Positions 17,530-26,778 of a stretch of DNA of 34,121 nucleotides are shown here, piece after piece. A program made the translations under genes and the position numbers. This stretch comes from Endomicrobium sp. (GTDB lineage Bacteria; Elusimicrobiota; Endomicrobiia; Endomicrobiales; Endomicrobiaceae). The stretch spans positions 1 to 34,121 of the forward strand of contig JAISWG010000027.1 in NCBI GenBank assembly GCA_031271205.1, read 5' to 3'. Under the pieces are notes generated by a model. That model made no database searches and was not told the origin of the DNA. It was given only the letters and a program-made list of their open reading frames with translations. The stretch's first letter is position 1; the number at the start of each line of letters is the position of its first letter.

Positions 17530-17558
17530 ATTTTATCATGTACAAAAGATGAATACAA
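17530..17558 (-). promoter_or_regulatory. putative promoter for lpxK-gmhB
   Basis: TTGTAT (17553-17558) and TAAAAT (17530-17535) on the minus strand, 17 bases apart, lie about 28 bases before the lpxK ATG. Each hexamer departs from the consensus (TTGACA, TATAAT) at one or two positions. Confidence 0.5.
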
Positions 17559-17743
17559 CAACGCAAATATAAGCCATGTCAGACACAGTTAAGAAACCCA
17601 TTTTCACTTATAATATACATTTTAAAACAATAATGTTGGGTTTTTACAAAGAGATTTAAAAATTTTAAATTTTCCAACACGCTCAAAGATTTTTTTAAAC
17701 ACAATGAATATAAATCAAACTTTTAACAAATGTTTTATTACAA

Positions 17744-18180
17744 ATAATGAAGAATATTTATTTTAAAATAAACTTTTTTTGCCGCTGTATCTCACAACAC
17801 AGCATCTTCATAAACCAAGCTGACTTTTTATATCTCATTTTATTCTTGTTGAATAAATGAGATGCCTCTGTAATCTAAGCGCCAATCTAAATACACATAT
17901 AAATAAGCATCATCTGTGTTCTATAAATGTTCTTTCTTGAAACCGATAAAAGTATCGGCAGCGATCTCCAGAAGCTATTTTAAACTCTTGTCCTATTTCT
18001 TCTTTTAATTTAAAATGTACTTTCATCAACATCAAAACACATATAGCCAATCATTAGAACATTAGTTCAAAGAAAAGTTTCTCCGTTTACTGAAATTTCA
18101 AATTTGTTCTGAATAATTTTATAGTCCACACTCTTTGATATTCTAACATCAAATCCGTACTAGAGCAGAAATATTTATTA
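17744..18180 (-). pseudogene. unidentified gene, decayed by frameshifts and stops
   Basis: The minus strand, read across frames, gives a continuous protein-like sequence. It runs YGFDVRISKSVDYKIIQNKF and EISVNGETFL, stop, NVLMIGYMCFDVDESTF, frameshift, KLKEEIGQEFKIASGD, frameshift, NTDDAYLYVYLDWRLDYRGI and SFIQQE, then YEDAVL and DTAAKKVYFKI before a terminal stop. About 140 residues of former protein are recoverable. The alternation of short beta-like segments around NGETF and FDVDE suggests a small beta-rich domain (a PilZ-like fold crossed my mind), but I cannot name it. It sits in the 1.2 kb gap between lpxK and typA. Confidence 0.5.
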
Positions 18181-18718
18181 ATTTGCCCAATCTAATTTAA
18201 TTAGATTTTCAGAACATAGCCATACTTACTTTTAACACCTTAGAGTATTATATAATTTTATAAATCGTAAAAGCGCAATCACTTAATACAGCTTTATCTT
18301 CTTATAAAGCCATAAAATACCAAAGCAAAATTCTTTTGTCTATAAATTATAGTTACTAAAAAATATTTATAAATTTAATAATCTGACAAAGTTGAGTATT
18401 CGTAAGAAGTTTGTTGTGTAAATCAAAACACACTACTAAAAACTATGAGTTTGTTATCATTGATTAGAGAACGTATGGATAGAAAGAATAAAAAGCTGTA
18501 AAAATGGACCGAAAAAGCTAGCAAAGAAACGATAAAAACTACACTAGTAATTTAAGTTGGGCTCAAAATGAAGTTTAAATAAGCATTAATAGAGTTTAAC
18601 ACAAACGACAAAGAAAACTTACGCTTTTTAACAACAAAAGCCAAGATTACACATGCAAAATAACAAATTACCAAATAATAAGATTATAACAAAGATCTTG
18701 TTGTCTATTTCTCTATTC
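18181..18718. other. stretch without a recognisable gene
   Basis: It holds a perfect palindrome AATCTAAT-TTA-ATTAGATT at 18189-18207. On the plus strand from 18445 it holds a short interrupted reading (MSLLSLIRERMDRKNKKL, stop, then KASKETIKTTLVI) that may be a relic. I see no intact gene, RNA gene or convincing terminator for typA, which would have to lie just below 18719. Confidence 0.45.
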
Positions 18719-20545
18719 TCAGGATTCATTCTGTGAAGAACGTTTCCTTAGCAAATGATTTAAAATTTTCTTTCTTAAACGCACAGAAGTTGGGGTTCCC
18801 TCTACAAGTTCATCATGAGCAATATATTCTGCTGCTTGTTCAAGGTTCATAATCCTTGGAGATATAAGCATAGGGGTGTCATTGACGGTTTTGCTTCTCA
18901 TATTACTCAGCTTTTTAAATTTGCATGGGTTTACAACTAAATCATTTTCTCTTGAGTTCTGCCCCACTATCATGCCTTCGTAAACTTCAACTCCAGGTCC
19001 TACAAAAAGCTGACCACTCATTTGAAGATTGCTTAACGCGTAAGTCGTAGTCTTTCCTTGCTCTTTAGCTATAAATACACCGTTTCTTCTTAAATCCACA
19101 ACATTAACTTTAGGCATATAGTCATAAAAACTGTAATGCATTATGCCTTGACCTCTAGTATTTGTTAAAAACTCATTTTTAAAACCTATTAAAGCTCTTG
19201 AAGGAATTATATATTCAAGATGTATTCTGTTTTCACTTTTGCTTGTCATATTTTCAAGCTTTGCAGAACGTTTTCCTGCAAGCTCAAAAACAGCACCTTG
19301 ATATTGGCTTTCTATATCTAAAGTAAGAAATTCCATAGGTTCACAGAGCTTACCACCTATTTCTTTATAAATAACTTCCGGCGAAGAAATGGAAAGCTCA
19401 AAACCTTCACGGAGCATAGTTTCAATTAAAACAGTTAAGTGCAACTCACCCCTTCCAGAAACTTTAAACTTACCCTCACCTTCAAGCATTTCTATTTTTA
19501 ATCCCACATTCGTCTGAACTTCTTTTTCAAGTCTTGCTTTTATGTGCCGACTCGTAAAAAACTTCCCCTCACGCCCTGCAAAAGGAGAATCATTTACAAA
19601 AAAATTCATTGAAACTATCGGATCATCTATGGAAAGACGAGGCAGTGGGATTATATTACCCACATTACATACGCTATCACCAACTTCAACACCCTTAAGT
19701 CCTGCCATAGAAACTATATCTCCAGCTTTTGCTTCTTCAACCTCTTGCTTGCCAAGTCCATAGAATTTATCTATACGAACAGCCTTTGTTATTTTTGGAA
19801 AATCAACATTTTGCTTGTTTACAAGAGCTACAGTTTGTCCTTTTTTAACAGAACCGTTTAAAATTCTCCCTATACCGACGCTTCCTAAAAAGTTGTTATA
19901 ATCAAGCATTGTTATCTGCATTTGTAATGGTTTGTTCTCATCAACTTCAGGAGGTGGAACATAGGACATAATAGCTGCAAGCACGGACTCTATGTTTTTG
20001 CCTTTTATGCTCATATCCATACTTGCCCACCCTTCGCGTCCTGAAGCATAAAGTATGGGAAAATCAAGTTGTTCATCAGTAGCATCAAGTTTCATAAACA
20101 AATCAAAAACGCTATCCACTACCGTACTTGGGGTTGCGTTTGGTCTGTCCATTTTGTTTATAATTACTATAGGCTTTAATCCCAACGCTAAAGCCTTTCT
20201 CAAGACAAATCTTGTTTGTGGCATAGGACCTTCAACAGCATCAACCATAAGTATAACACCTTCTACCATCTTTAACACTCTTTCAACTTCACTACCAAAA
20301 TCTGCGTGTCCCGGAGTATCTACTATATTTATAGTGTTTCCTAAGTAATTTACCGAAGTACATTTTGCAAGAATCGTAATCCCTCTCTCTCTTTCAAGAG
20401 GATTAGAATCCAAAACCATATCTTGAGATTCGCCATTTTTAACAGTAAACTGACCTGAAAACTTTAACAAGGAGTCTACTATGGTAGTTTTACCATGATC
20501 AACGTGAGATACAATCGCAACATTTCTTACATCATTTCTTTTCAT
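18719..20545 (-). CDS. typA: ribosome-associated GTPase BipA/TypA
   Basis: TypA is a translational GTPase related to EF-G and LepA that helps 50S assembly and growth at low temperature or stress. The protein is about 608 aa. Visible G motifs are G1 [10 protein letters not shown]2 [12 protein letters not shown]3 DTPGHADFG and G4 NKMD. Domain II follows ([18 protein letters not shown]). Next are EF-G-like domains III and V, and the family-specific C-terminal domain ([20 protein letters not shown] ... [17 protein letters not shown]). The track start (20578) adds 11 residues. ATG 20545 is preferred, because AAGGG precedes it and family members begin a few residues before the G1 motif. It stands alone, flanked by decayed DNA on both sides. 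Confidence 0.96.
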   Translation of the reverse strand: MKRNDVRNVAIVSHVDHGKTTIVDSLLKFSGQFTVKNGESQDMVLDSNPLERERGITILAKCTSVNYLGNTINIVDTPGHADFGSEVERVLKMVEGVILMVDAVEGPMPQTRFVLRKALALGLKPIVIINKMDRPNATPSTVVDSVFDLFMKLDATDEQLDFPILYASGREGWASMDMSIKGKNIESVLAAIMSYVPPPEVDENKPLQMQITMLDYNNFLGSVGIGRILNGSVKKGQTVALVNKQNVDFPKITKAVRIDKFYGLGKQEVEEAKAGDIVSMAGLKGVEVGDSVCNVGNIIPLPRLSIDDPIVSMNFFVNDSPFAGREGKFFTSRHIKARLEKEVQTNVGLKIEMLEGEGKFKVSGRGELHLTVLIETMLREGFELSISSPEVIYKEIGGKLCEPMEFLTLDIESQYQGAVFELAGKRSAKLENMTSKSENRIHLEYIIPSRALIGFKNEFLTNTRGQGIMHYSFYDYMPKVNVVDLRRNGVFIAKEQGKTTTYALSNLQMSGQLFVGPGVEVYEGMIVGQNSRENDLVVNPCKFKKLSNMRSKTVNDTPMLISPRIMNLEQAAEYIAHDELVEGTPTSVRLRKKILNHLLRKRSSQNES

Positions 20546-20614
20546 ACTATGCCCTTCTATCAAAAAAACAATCTTCACAACAAACTGTATTTACTTTTTG
20601 TAATTTTGTTCTAT

Positions 20615-20644
20615 AATTGTACAATTTTTACAACGTTTTGTCAT
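20615..20644 (-). promoter_or_regulatory. promoter of typA with an overlapping palindrome
   Basis: ATGACA (20639-20644) and TACAAT (20616-20621) on the minus strand are 17 bases apart, each one base off consensus. The perfect 12-bp palindrome AATTGTACAATT (20615-20626) overlaps the -10 box and could be an operator. No repressor is visible. Confidence 0.45.
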
Positions 20645-21450
20645 TAATAAAAAGAAGTTAAATCATTTTATAAAATAACACTGATATGCGAATTTCCAAC
20701 TAAAAAAATTTCAAGAACATCATCTGGTAAGAATATCCACAACTCCATTTACATCATCTCAACGATATCTCCATAACTTAGCTTGACAACATTTTCAAGT
20801 TTCTTTGTGTTGCAAAGCTTGTTATGTTTATATTACAAGTCGCCTTGTACAATATCGTAAATTTTATCTTTAATACTCTATCCCCAAGGAAAGATCAAGT
20901 TGTGAAACTGCTACTTGCTTTATATTCTTTTACACTTTTTTAAAAACAACAAAACTATATGATTATTAGTATCTGTCAAAGTGATATATTCTGTTTTAAA
21001 ATAATGTACTCATAATAGACAAGTATTTTACTTTTTAAAATAATTCATCACGAGTTTTTATGTAGTTAAACTTTTCATAACAGTAACCATCATAGATTTA
21101 TATTCGTAAGTACTTCTAGTTTTATAACACTCATATAAGGTTGATAGATTTTCATACTATAAAAATTCTGAATTATATTCTAGTCATCTAATTCTATTAC
21201 CATCATTTTCTAACGTTATAGCGGTCGGAAATTTTCTTTTAAGGAATTTATATTGAATCGTAATTGAAAAAATGTGACCTTTTCCGCACGAGTTAGTTCT
21301 GAACTGAACAATCTAAATTTGTTTATATATAAAGCAAGTTTTTTGATCATTATAAAACTTGGCTATTTTCATCATACATTTTGTCAAAAAAACATCATTG
21401 AAAAAATCAACGAATAAAAAATAGCAACAACCACTGTTAAAATACTTCTT
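20645..21450. other. stretch without an intact gene, probably decayed
   Basis: Minus-strand pieces that look protein-like include DDVLEIFLVGNSHISVIL near 20690-20740 and GHIFSITIQYKFLKRKFPTA near 21220-21280. They are short, frame-broken and not identifiable. There is no RNA gene, promoter or terminator that I can support. Confidence 0.45.
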
Positions 21451-22349
21451 TTAAACAAGTTTATCTCCATTTAAATAATATAAAACGGCTTGTTGACAAT
21501 TTTTGATTGCAACATTAACACACGTAAAACCAAATCTTGCGATAATTTTTATGTAATCTATAGAATTTTCAGAAACTTTTGTTTTCTTTAATTTAAAAAA
21601 GTAACGTCTCCAGACATAAATTCCACTATACGGAATAATCCAATATAAATTTGAAATATCCAACATTGAAAAATCACCATTTTGACAAAAATACAAATAA
21701 ATATAATTATCATCTTCTGAAATAGCTTTTATATTAAATCTTTCAGCAGCAACCCTTAAATTGACAGCTTCAAAACAGCATTTGTGTTTCTTGAGGAATT
21801 TTCCCAAAAAGTTTAGCAAACGTATCGTAGCCAATATCCCCTTATTACAAAACCATGCTGATCTAACGAAAGAATTCCGCCCGCACCTCTTATTTCCACC
21901 AAATCTTTAATACCTAGCCTAAACCCAAGAACCTAGTTCGTTAAATTCTTTTATAGTCTCGAATCTTTTAATAGCTTCATCATTTATATTTTTATCTTTA
22001 TAAAGCAAATAGCAATATGCTTTCTCTACCCCCCCCTACCTATTCTGCTTCTAAGCTGATAAAGCTGTGACAACCCAAAATTTTTCAGCTCATTTATTCT
22101 ATCCATCGTAAAAGACCTTTGCTCAGCATCATTAGCTGGAAACAAAAGTTATAAGTCACTTTATTATTTAAATTAAAAAAGCTTTCAAATCATCATAAAA
22201 AAATTAAGTTCTTTATCTTTAACAAAAGCAAAAAAAACAACCAAATCTAATTTTTTGTTTTTAATCTCAGTTTGTTCTTCAGACATGCATCTAAATAATG
22301 AGCTTTACCACACTACCGCGCCTACACCAGATAAATATATTTTACTCAA
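21451..22349 (-). pseudogene. mfd: mfd (transcription-repair coupling factor) with a large internal deletion and frameshifts
   Basis: Mfd (about 1,100 aa) pushes stalled RNA polymerase off DNA and recruits UvrA. Only about 900 bp remain. At the 5' end, starting 10 bases after lipA, come IYLSGVGAVVW and SLFRCMSEEQTEIKNKKLDL. After a one-base shift come YDDLKAF and FPANDAEQRSFTMDRINEL, the N-terminal UvrB-like domain. The reading then jumps directly to FGLSQLYQLRSRIGR (helicase motif VI). There follow frame-broken LGFRLGIKDL and RGAGGILSLDQHGF, and the 127-codon track ORF that corresponds to the C-terminal domain. The RNA polymerase-interacting and most translocase sequence is missing. The 127-aa ORF should not be annotated as a separate gene. 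A G8 run sits right after motif VI. Confidence 0.85.
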
Positions 22350-22359
22350 AAATACGTCT

Positions 22360-23181
22360 CTAAAAATACTTTTCTGCCAAATACGAACTACGAATATATC
22401 TTCCTGAAATTACTTGTTTTATACCAATTGAAAGAGCAAAATCTCTTATCTTTTGAAACTCTTCCTCTTTATATTGTTTAACAACAGAATAATGCTTTTT
22501 TGTAGGAGCAAGATATTGTCCAATAGTAAGAATATCAATACCTGCATCTTTTGCATCTTTAATAGTATCAAATAATTGCTGTTCAGTTTCACCTAAACCT
22601 AATATTATTCCTGTTTTGACTTTAAAGCCTGCATCTTTTGCATGCTTTAAAACTTTCATAGAACGTTCATAATCTGCACCTTTTCTCACATTATTATATA
22701 AATATGGAACTGTTTCTAAATTATGAGAAAAAACATCTGGTCTTGAAGCTAAAACTATATTTACAAGTTCTGTCCTACCTAAAAAATCCGGCACAAGAAC
22801 TTCTACTTTGGCATTAGGAACAATAATTTTTATCTCATTTACTGTTTTTGCAAAATGAGCTGCGCCACCATCAGCCAAATCGTCTCTTGTTACCGATGTT
22901 ATAACACTGTAAGAAAGCTCAAGCTCTTTTATTGTCTCTGCAATTTTAAAAGGTTCATCTACATCAATCGGTTCTGGAACATATTTTTCCACAGCACAAA
23001 AAGCACATTTTCTTGTGCAATTTTTTCCAAGTATTAAAAATGTTGCTGTTTTCTTTTTAAAACATTCACCGATATTTGGACATTTAGCGCTTTGACAAAC
23101 AGTATTTAACCTTTTAGTTCTAAAGTCTTTTTTCAATACCGTTATATCAACAATTGTAATTCTTTTTTTTTCTTGTATCAT
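22360..23181 (-). CDS. lipA: lipoyl synthase LipA
   Basis: LipA is a radical-SAM enzyme that inserts two sulfurs into octanoyl groups on lipoyl domains (pyruvate dehydrogenase, glycine cleavage H protein). It is 273 aa, slightly short. Both [4Fe-4S] clusters are supported: auxiliary-cluster cysteines at 29, 34 and 40 (C-x4-C-x5-C) and the radical-SAM triad CTRKCAFC at 55, 59 and 62. TRDDLADGGA and RSSY near the C-terminus (the Ser ligand of the auxiliary cluster) are intact. The octanoyltransferase lipB is not next to it. The 340 bases upstream hold no intact gene. The broken mfd begins 10 bases downstream, so the two were one operon. Confidence 0.95.
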   Translation of the reverse strand: MIQEKKRITIVDITVLKKDFRTKRLNTVCQSAKCPNIGECFKKKTATFLILGKNCTRKCAFCAVEKYVPEPIDVDEPFKIAETIKELELSYSVITSVTRDDLADGGAAHFAKTVNEIKIIVPNAKVEVLVPDFLGRTELVNIVLASRPDVFSHNLETVPYLYNNVRKGADYERSMKVLKHAKDAGFKVKTGIILGLGETEQQLFDTIKDAKDAGIDILTIGQYLAPTKKHYSVVKQYKEEEFQKIRDFALSIGIKQVISGRYIRSSYLAEKYF

Positions 23182-23503
23182 CTCATCTGTTTCTTCTTAT
23201 CCAATATATTTTTCTTCAAATTATCTAATCATTCTTTAACTGTTATTTAAAAAACACTCACGTAAACTGTTCCGTCACTAACACCTAGCACATTATAAAA
23301 GCAACAAAATTGGATATAGTATCGAAAACTTTTACTTTAAAACGCCATACTACAGAAAAATCATTAAAGCTATTTCATAAATATTTTATACTCCATTTGT
23401 AATCTCTTATTATCTAATTGTTTTTCAAAATAATCTCAGTTATAGAAACAACAAAGAAGCTTCAACACTGTGTAACACTGCACTATTTATAAAAATTAAT
23501 TAA
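23182..23503. other. stretch without a recognisable gene
   Basis: It lies between purH and lipA. Scanning both strands gives only short interrupted readings, for example LDNLKKNILDKKKQMR next to lipA. I see no clear promoter for lipA. A former lipB is a reasonable guess from common gene order, but no LipB motif is visible. Confidence 0.4.
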
Positions 23504-23525
23504 AAATTATGCTTTTACATAATTT
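23490..23525 (-). terminator. putative terminator overlapping the purH stop codon
   Basis: AAATTATG-TAAAAG-CATAATTT is a perfect 8-bp stem on the minus strand followed by TTAATTAATTTTT. The first bases of the stem are part of the purH stop codon. It would end the ligA-purH operon. It is AT-rich, hence only moderate strength. Confidence 0.45.
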
Positions 23526-25080
23526 AATGTTTAAAATGACGAACACCTGTCACTACCATAGCCATATTTCTGTCATCTGCAGCTCTAACAGAATCCTCAT
23601 CTTTTATTGAACCACCAGGTTGAATTATAGCTGTAACTCCTGCCTTTGCCGACTCTTCAACAACATCAGAAAAAGGGAAAAAAGCATCTGACGCTAAAAC
23701 AAGAGAAAATTTTTTCTCATCTAATATATGATTTATATATTTCATTTTTTCAACAGCAATTTTTAAAGAATCTATACGACTCATCTGTCCGGCTCCAATA
23801 CCAACTATTTGTCTACCTCTAGCTAAAATAATAGCATTAGACTTAACATGTCTTGCAATCTTCCAAGCAAAATCTAAAGAATCGTTTTCTTCTCTTGTTG
23901 GCTGACGTCTTGTTATAGGTTTTATTTCAACCGATAAAAGATTATCTCTATCCTGAGCAAGTATACCATGAGATACCGTTCTATACTCAATAACATTTTT
24001 ATCTTCCTTATAGGGTATTTCTTGAACTAATAATCTTATATTTTTCTTGCGGATTAAAATATCTAAAGCGTTTTTAGAATAACCCGGAGCTATAACACAC
24101 TCCACAAATATTTTGCCTATTTCTTCCGCTGTATCTTCTTCAACAGGCTTATTAAAAGCTATTATACCACCAAAAGCACTTATGGGATCACAAGACAAAG
24201 CTTTTAAATATGCATCTTTTGTATAACTCCCCTCAGCACAGCCACAAGGATTGTTATGTTTGATAATAGTACAGGCAGGTGCATCAAATTCATGAACAAG
24301 TCTCCATGCTGATTCCAAATCTAAATAATTATTATACGACAGTTCTTTTCCATGAATTTGTCTTGCAGATATTACTACAGACTTATTTATTTCTGTACCA
24401 TTTGAATACAACGCAGCTTCTTGATGAGGATTTTCACCGTATCTGAGATCTGACAACTTTTTTAAAGGCATAGACACATATGTAGGAAACTTTTCATAAG
24501 TTAAATAATTTGAAATTAAAGAATCATAGTAAGCTGTATAACGAAAAGCTTTTGCAGCCAAATTTAATTTTAAGTCTTCATTTACAGATTTGCTTTTTAA
24601 ATTATCAACAATAACCGAATAATCTTTTGAATCACAAATAACAATAACGTCTTTATAGTTTTTCGCCGCCGCTCTAAACAAAGTTACCCCGCCAATATCT
24701 ATATTTTCTATAACATCTTGAGCTATTTTTTTGTCTTCAGGTTTAGGGGTTTTGTTTATTGTTTCTTCAAGTGGATACAAATTTACGACAACCATGTCTA
24801 TAGCCCCAATATTATATTTCTGCAATTGTTTCATATGATCGTTTTTATTTCTTATAGCAAGTATTCCGCCATGGATTTTCGGATTAAGGGTTTTTACTCT
24901 GCCATTTAAAATTTCTGGGAATCCAGTAATTTCAGATATTTCCCTGCAATCAATAGAATTTTCTTTTAAAATTTTTGCCGTACCGCCACTAGAAATTATA
25001 TTCCAACCTAAATTTTTTAATTCTCTTGCAAATTTCACAATACCAGTTTTGTCAGAAACACTAATCAACACCGTACTCAT
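23524..25080 (-). CDS. purH: bifunctional AICAR formyltransferase / IMP cyclohydrolase PurH
   Basis: PurH performs the last two steps of IMP synthesis: formylation of AICAR by 10-formyl-THF, then ring closure. It is 518 aa with both domains. The N-terminal cyclohydrolase (VLISVSDKTGIVKFARELKN, SSGGTAKIL, VVVNLYPLEETI, ENIDIGG) is intact. So is the C-terminal transformylase with the catalytic Lys-His in TIIKHNNPCGCA, and DAFFPFSDVVEESAKAGVTA and IQPGGSIKDEDSV near the end. The track start (25104) is upstream of AGGAGG. The ATG at 25080, five bases after it, is the real start. It lies 16 bases after recX as the last gene of the ligA operon. It also recycles the AICAR released by HisF. Confidence 0.97.
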   Translation of the reverse strand: MSTVLISVSDKTGIVKFARELKNLGWNIISSGGTAKILKENSIDCREISEITGFPEILNGRVKTLNPKIHGGILAIRNKNDHMKQLQKYNIGAIDMVVVNLYPLEETINKTPKPEDKKIAQDVIENIDIGGVTLFRAAAKNYKDVIVICDSKDYSVIVDNLKSKSVNEDLKLNLAAKAFRYTAYYDSLISNYLTYEKFPTYVSMPLKKLSDLRYGENPHQEAALYSNGTEINKSVVISARQIHGKELSYNNYLDLESAWRLVHEFDAPACTIIKHNNPCGCAEGSYTKDAYLKALSCDPISAFGGIIAFNKPVEEDTAEEIGKIFVECVIAPGYSKNALDILIRKKNIRLLVQEIPYKEDKNVIEYRTVSHGILAQDRDNLLSVEIKPITRRQPTREENDSLDFAWKIARHVKSNAIILARGRQIVGIGAGQMSRIDSLKIAVEKMKYINHILDEKKFSLVLASDAFFPFSDVVEESAKAGVTAIIQPGGSIKDEDSVRAADDRNMAMVVTGVRHFKH

Positions 25081-25096
25081 TATTTCCTCCTGTTGT

Positions 25097-25726
25097 TTAA
25101 TCAATAGAAATATTCTTATATTCTCTAAACGCTTTCACTATATTTTCTAAAGAAAAACCTCTTCTTAAAAAAAACAACGCAACTCTTCTTGCTTCGCTTT
25201 TATTTTTCCATTTAAAATTTTTAAATTTCAAACATATTATTTTAATAATCTGTTTATAAAACTCTTCTAGAGATTTCACTTCATCAAGAGCTTCCATTAT
25301 TAAAACCTTATTTATACCATGTTTTTCTAACTTGGCTTTAATTGCAAACTCCCCATTGCCTTTCTGAGATAAATAGACAGCATAATTTTTTGAAAACTTA
25401 CCATCGTTTATATAGTTCAATTCTTCAAGCCTACTAATAACATTCAAGACTATGTTTTTATCATAACCTTTTTGTAAAAGTTTTTCTTGCAACCATTTTG
25501 AGCTGTAAGATCTTAAAGCAACCAAAGCCAATGCATCAGACATTATCCTATTAGATTTATCATAAAACATAATTTCTTTATACTCTTTACCAACAAGATC
25601 TTTACCTATTTTGAGATTGAACTTAACAATAGTATCAGCTAAAACAATTATAGTGTCATTGTTTTCAAAATATATTTTAAAAATATTTTTTTTAAATTTT
25701 ACTTTATCTATCTTTATAATTCTCAT
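25097..25726 (-). CDS. recX: RecX-family regulatory protein
   Basis: RecX proteins bind RecA filaments and modulate recombination and the SOS response. This 209-aa protein has the family's arrangement of three-helix repeats after a variable N-terminus (about 1-55). The central block DALALVALRSYSSKWLQEKLLQKGYDKN followed by VISRLEELNYINDGKFSKNY is the typical RecX core. A divergent C-terminal repeat contains ARRVALFFLRRGFSLENIVKAF. It starts one base after the DUF362 gene and ends 16 bases before purH. recA is not in the window. The N-terminal part is K/I/F-rich and poorly conserved, so assignment rests on the middle repeats. Confidence 0.78.
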   Translation of the reverse strand: MRIIKIDKVKFKKNIFKIYFENNDTIIVLADTIVKFNLKIGKDLVGKEYKEIMFYDKSNRIMSDALALVALRSYSSKWLQEKLLQKGYDKNIVLNVISRLEELNYINDGKFSKNYAVYLSQKGNGEFAIKAKLEKHGINKVLIMEALDEVKSLEEFYKQIIKIICLKFKNFKWKNKSEARRVALFFLRRGFSLENIVKAFREYKNISID

Positions 25727-25727
25727 T

Positions 25728-26774
25728 CTAATAATTTACAAGTTCATAGTCGCGCACACCTAAACCTAATTCTTGTGCATACTCTAACTGTATAGTAGAA
25801 TCAATTTCAGGATATATTTTTTTGAAAAAATTCTTTCCGTAAGCTTTGTTTACTAAATCGTAACTTGCCTGATCTACAGCAACTGGATCTACACCAGCAA
25901 CTATACCTACATCTTTCATAAGAGAATTATTCTTAGGTAAAGAAAAACAATCGCAAAACTTACTTATATGATTTAAAAAATTTACATAAGCCGCTCTTTT
26001 ATTCTTTAAAACCCCATAGGCATACTCAACTATTTTTTCTTGAACTGTTACAGAATCTTCATTCCAATTTAACTTGAATACTTTAAACGCACAATTTACT
26101 ATACACTGCCCGCAACCAGCACACTTTGCTTTATCTATCACAACTTTCTTATCTAAAAGAGACAATGCCTTCTGATAGCAATGCTCCACACAGTTTCCAC
26201 AACCTATACAACACTTATTGTTTAGAGTTGGATGAGAAGAATGATGCATTGCATATTTACCAGCTTTACTCCCACAACCCATGCCTATATTTTTTAAAGC
26301 TCCACCAAAACCTGTTATCTCATGTCCTTTAAAGTGACTTAAAAATATAAAATCATCAGCGTTATAAATATCATAGGCAATTATTACTTGCTTAAAATGC
26401 TTTAAATTAACTTCAATTTTTGTTTCAGCATTGCCGCGCAAAGCGTCAGCTATAATTATAGGACAACCACAAGAATCAATATTGAATCCATGCTTATTGG
26501 CAATCAAGAGATGATGATATGCATCAGAACGTTTACCTACATAAATTGTACTTGCATCAGTTAAATATGAATATGCTGTCTTTTCTCTTATAATTTTTAC
26601 TACTTGAGAAACATATTTAGGTTTAATATAACCTTTATTACCATCTTCACCAAAATGCATTTTTATGGCAACAAAGCTTCTAGATTTTACGTAATTAAAA
26701 ACTCTTATAGCTTTTAAAAATTTATAAAGTTCATTTATCCTGCTCCAAGGAAGGAAGTATACTTTGCTTACCAT
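25728..26774 (-). CDS. DUF362 protein with a 2[4Fe-4S] ferredoxin domain
   Basis: The protein is 348 aa, function unknown. The N-terminal DUF362 domain (about 1-185) contains KMHFGEDGNKGYIKP, TDASTIYVGKR, SHFKGHEITGFGGALKNIGM and GCGSKAGKYAMH. Two classical C-x2-C-x2-C-x3-C motifs follow, CIGCGNCVEHC and CAGCGQCIVNC, each binding a [4Fe-4S] cluster. A C-terminal part includes GIVAGVDPVAVDQASYDLVN. The preferred start is ATG 26774, with GAGG upstream, not the track ATG at 26789 that lies inside the preceding gene. It lies four bases after the pseudouridine synthase gene and one before recX, so it is a true operon member. Proteins of this type are frequent in anaerobes. An electron-transfer role is inference. 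Confidence 0.88.
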   Translation of the reverse strand: MVSKVYFLPWSRINELYKFLKAIRVFNYVKSRSFVAIKMHFGEDGNKGYIKPKYVSQVVKIIREKTAYSYLTDASTIYVGKRSDAYHHLLIANKHGFNIDSCGCPIIIADALRGNAETKIEVNLKHFKQVIIAYDIYNADDFIFLSHFKGHEITGFGGALKNIGMGCGSKAGKYAMHHSSHPTLNNKCCIGCGNCVEHCYQKALSLLDKKVVIDKAKCAGCGQCIVNCAFKVFKLNWNEDSVTVQEKIVEYAYGVLKNKRAAYVNFLNHISKFCDCFSLPKNNSLMKDVGIVAGVDPVAVDQASYDLVNKAYGKNFFKKIYPEIDSTIQLEYAQELGLGVRDYELVNY

Positions 26775-26778
26775 ATAT

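Noticed and set aside
20690-20740. DDVLEIFLVGNSHISVIL reading as a relic of a reductive-activator (ASKHA) ferredoxin
   Set aside because: The resemblance to the VGNT...H motif is only a few residues and no flanking support was found.
14664-21314. shared 14-mer CTGAACTGAACAAT near 14665 and 21300 as a repeat family
   Set aside because: One or two 14-base matches are expected by chance in 34 kb, and the flanks do not align.
21451-21834. 127-aa ORF as a stand-alone hypothetical protein
   Set aside because: It is the C-terminal remnant of mfd, lacks its own ribosome binding site and continues from frame-broken Mfd motifs upstream.
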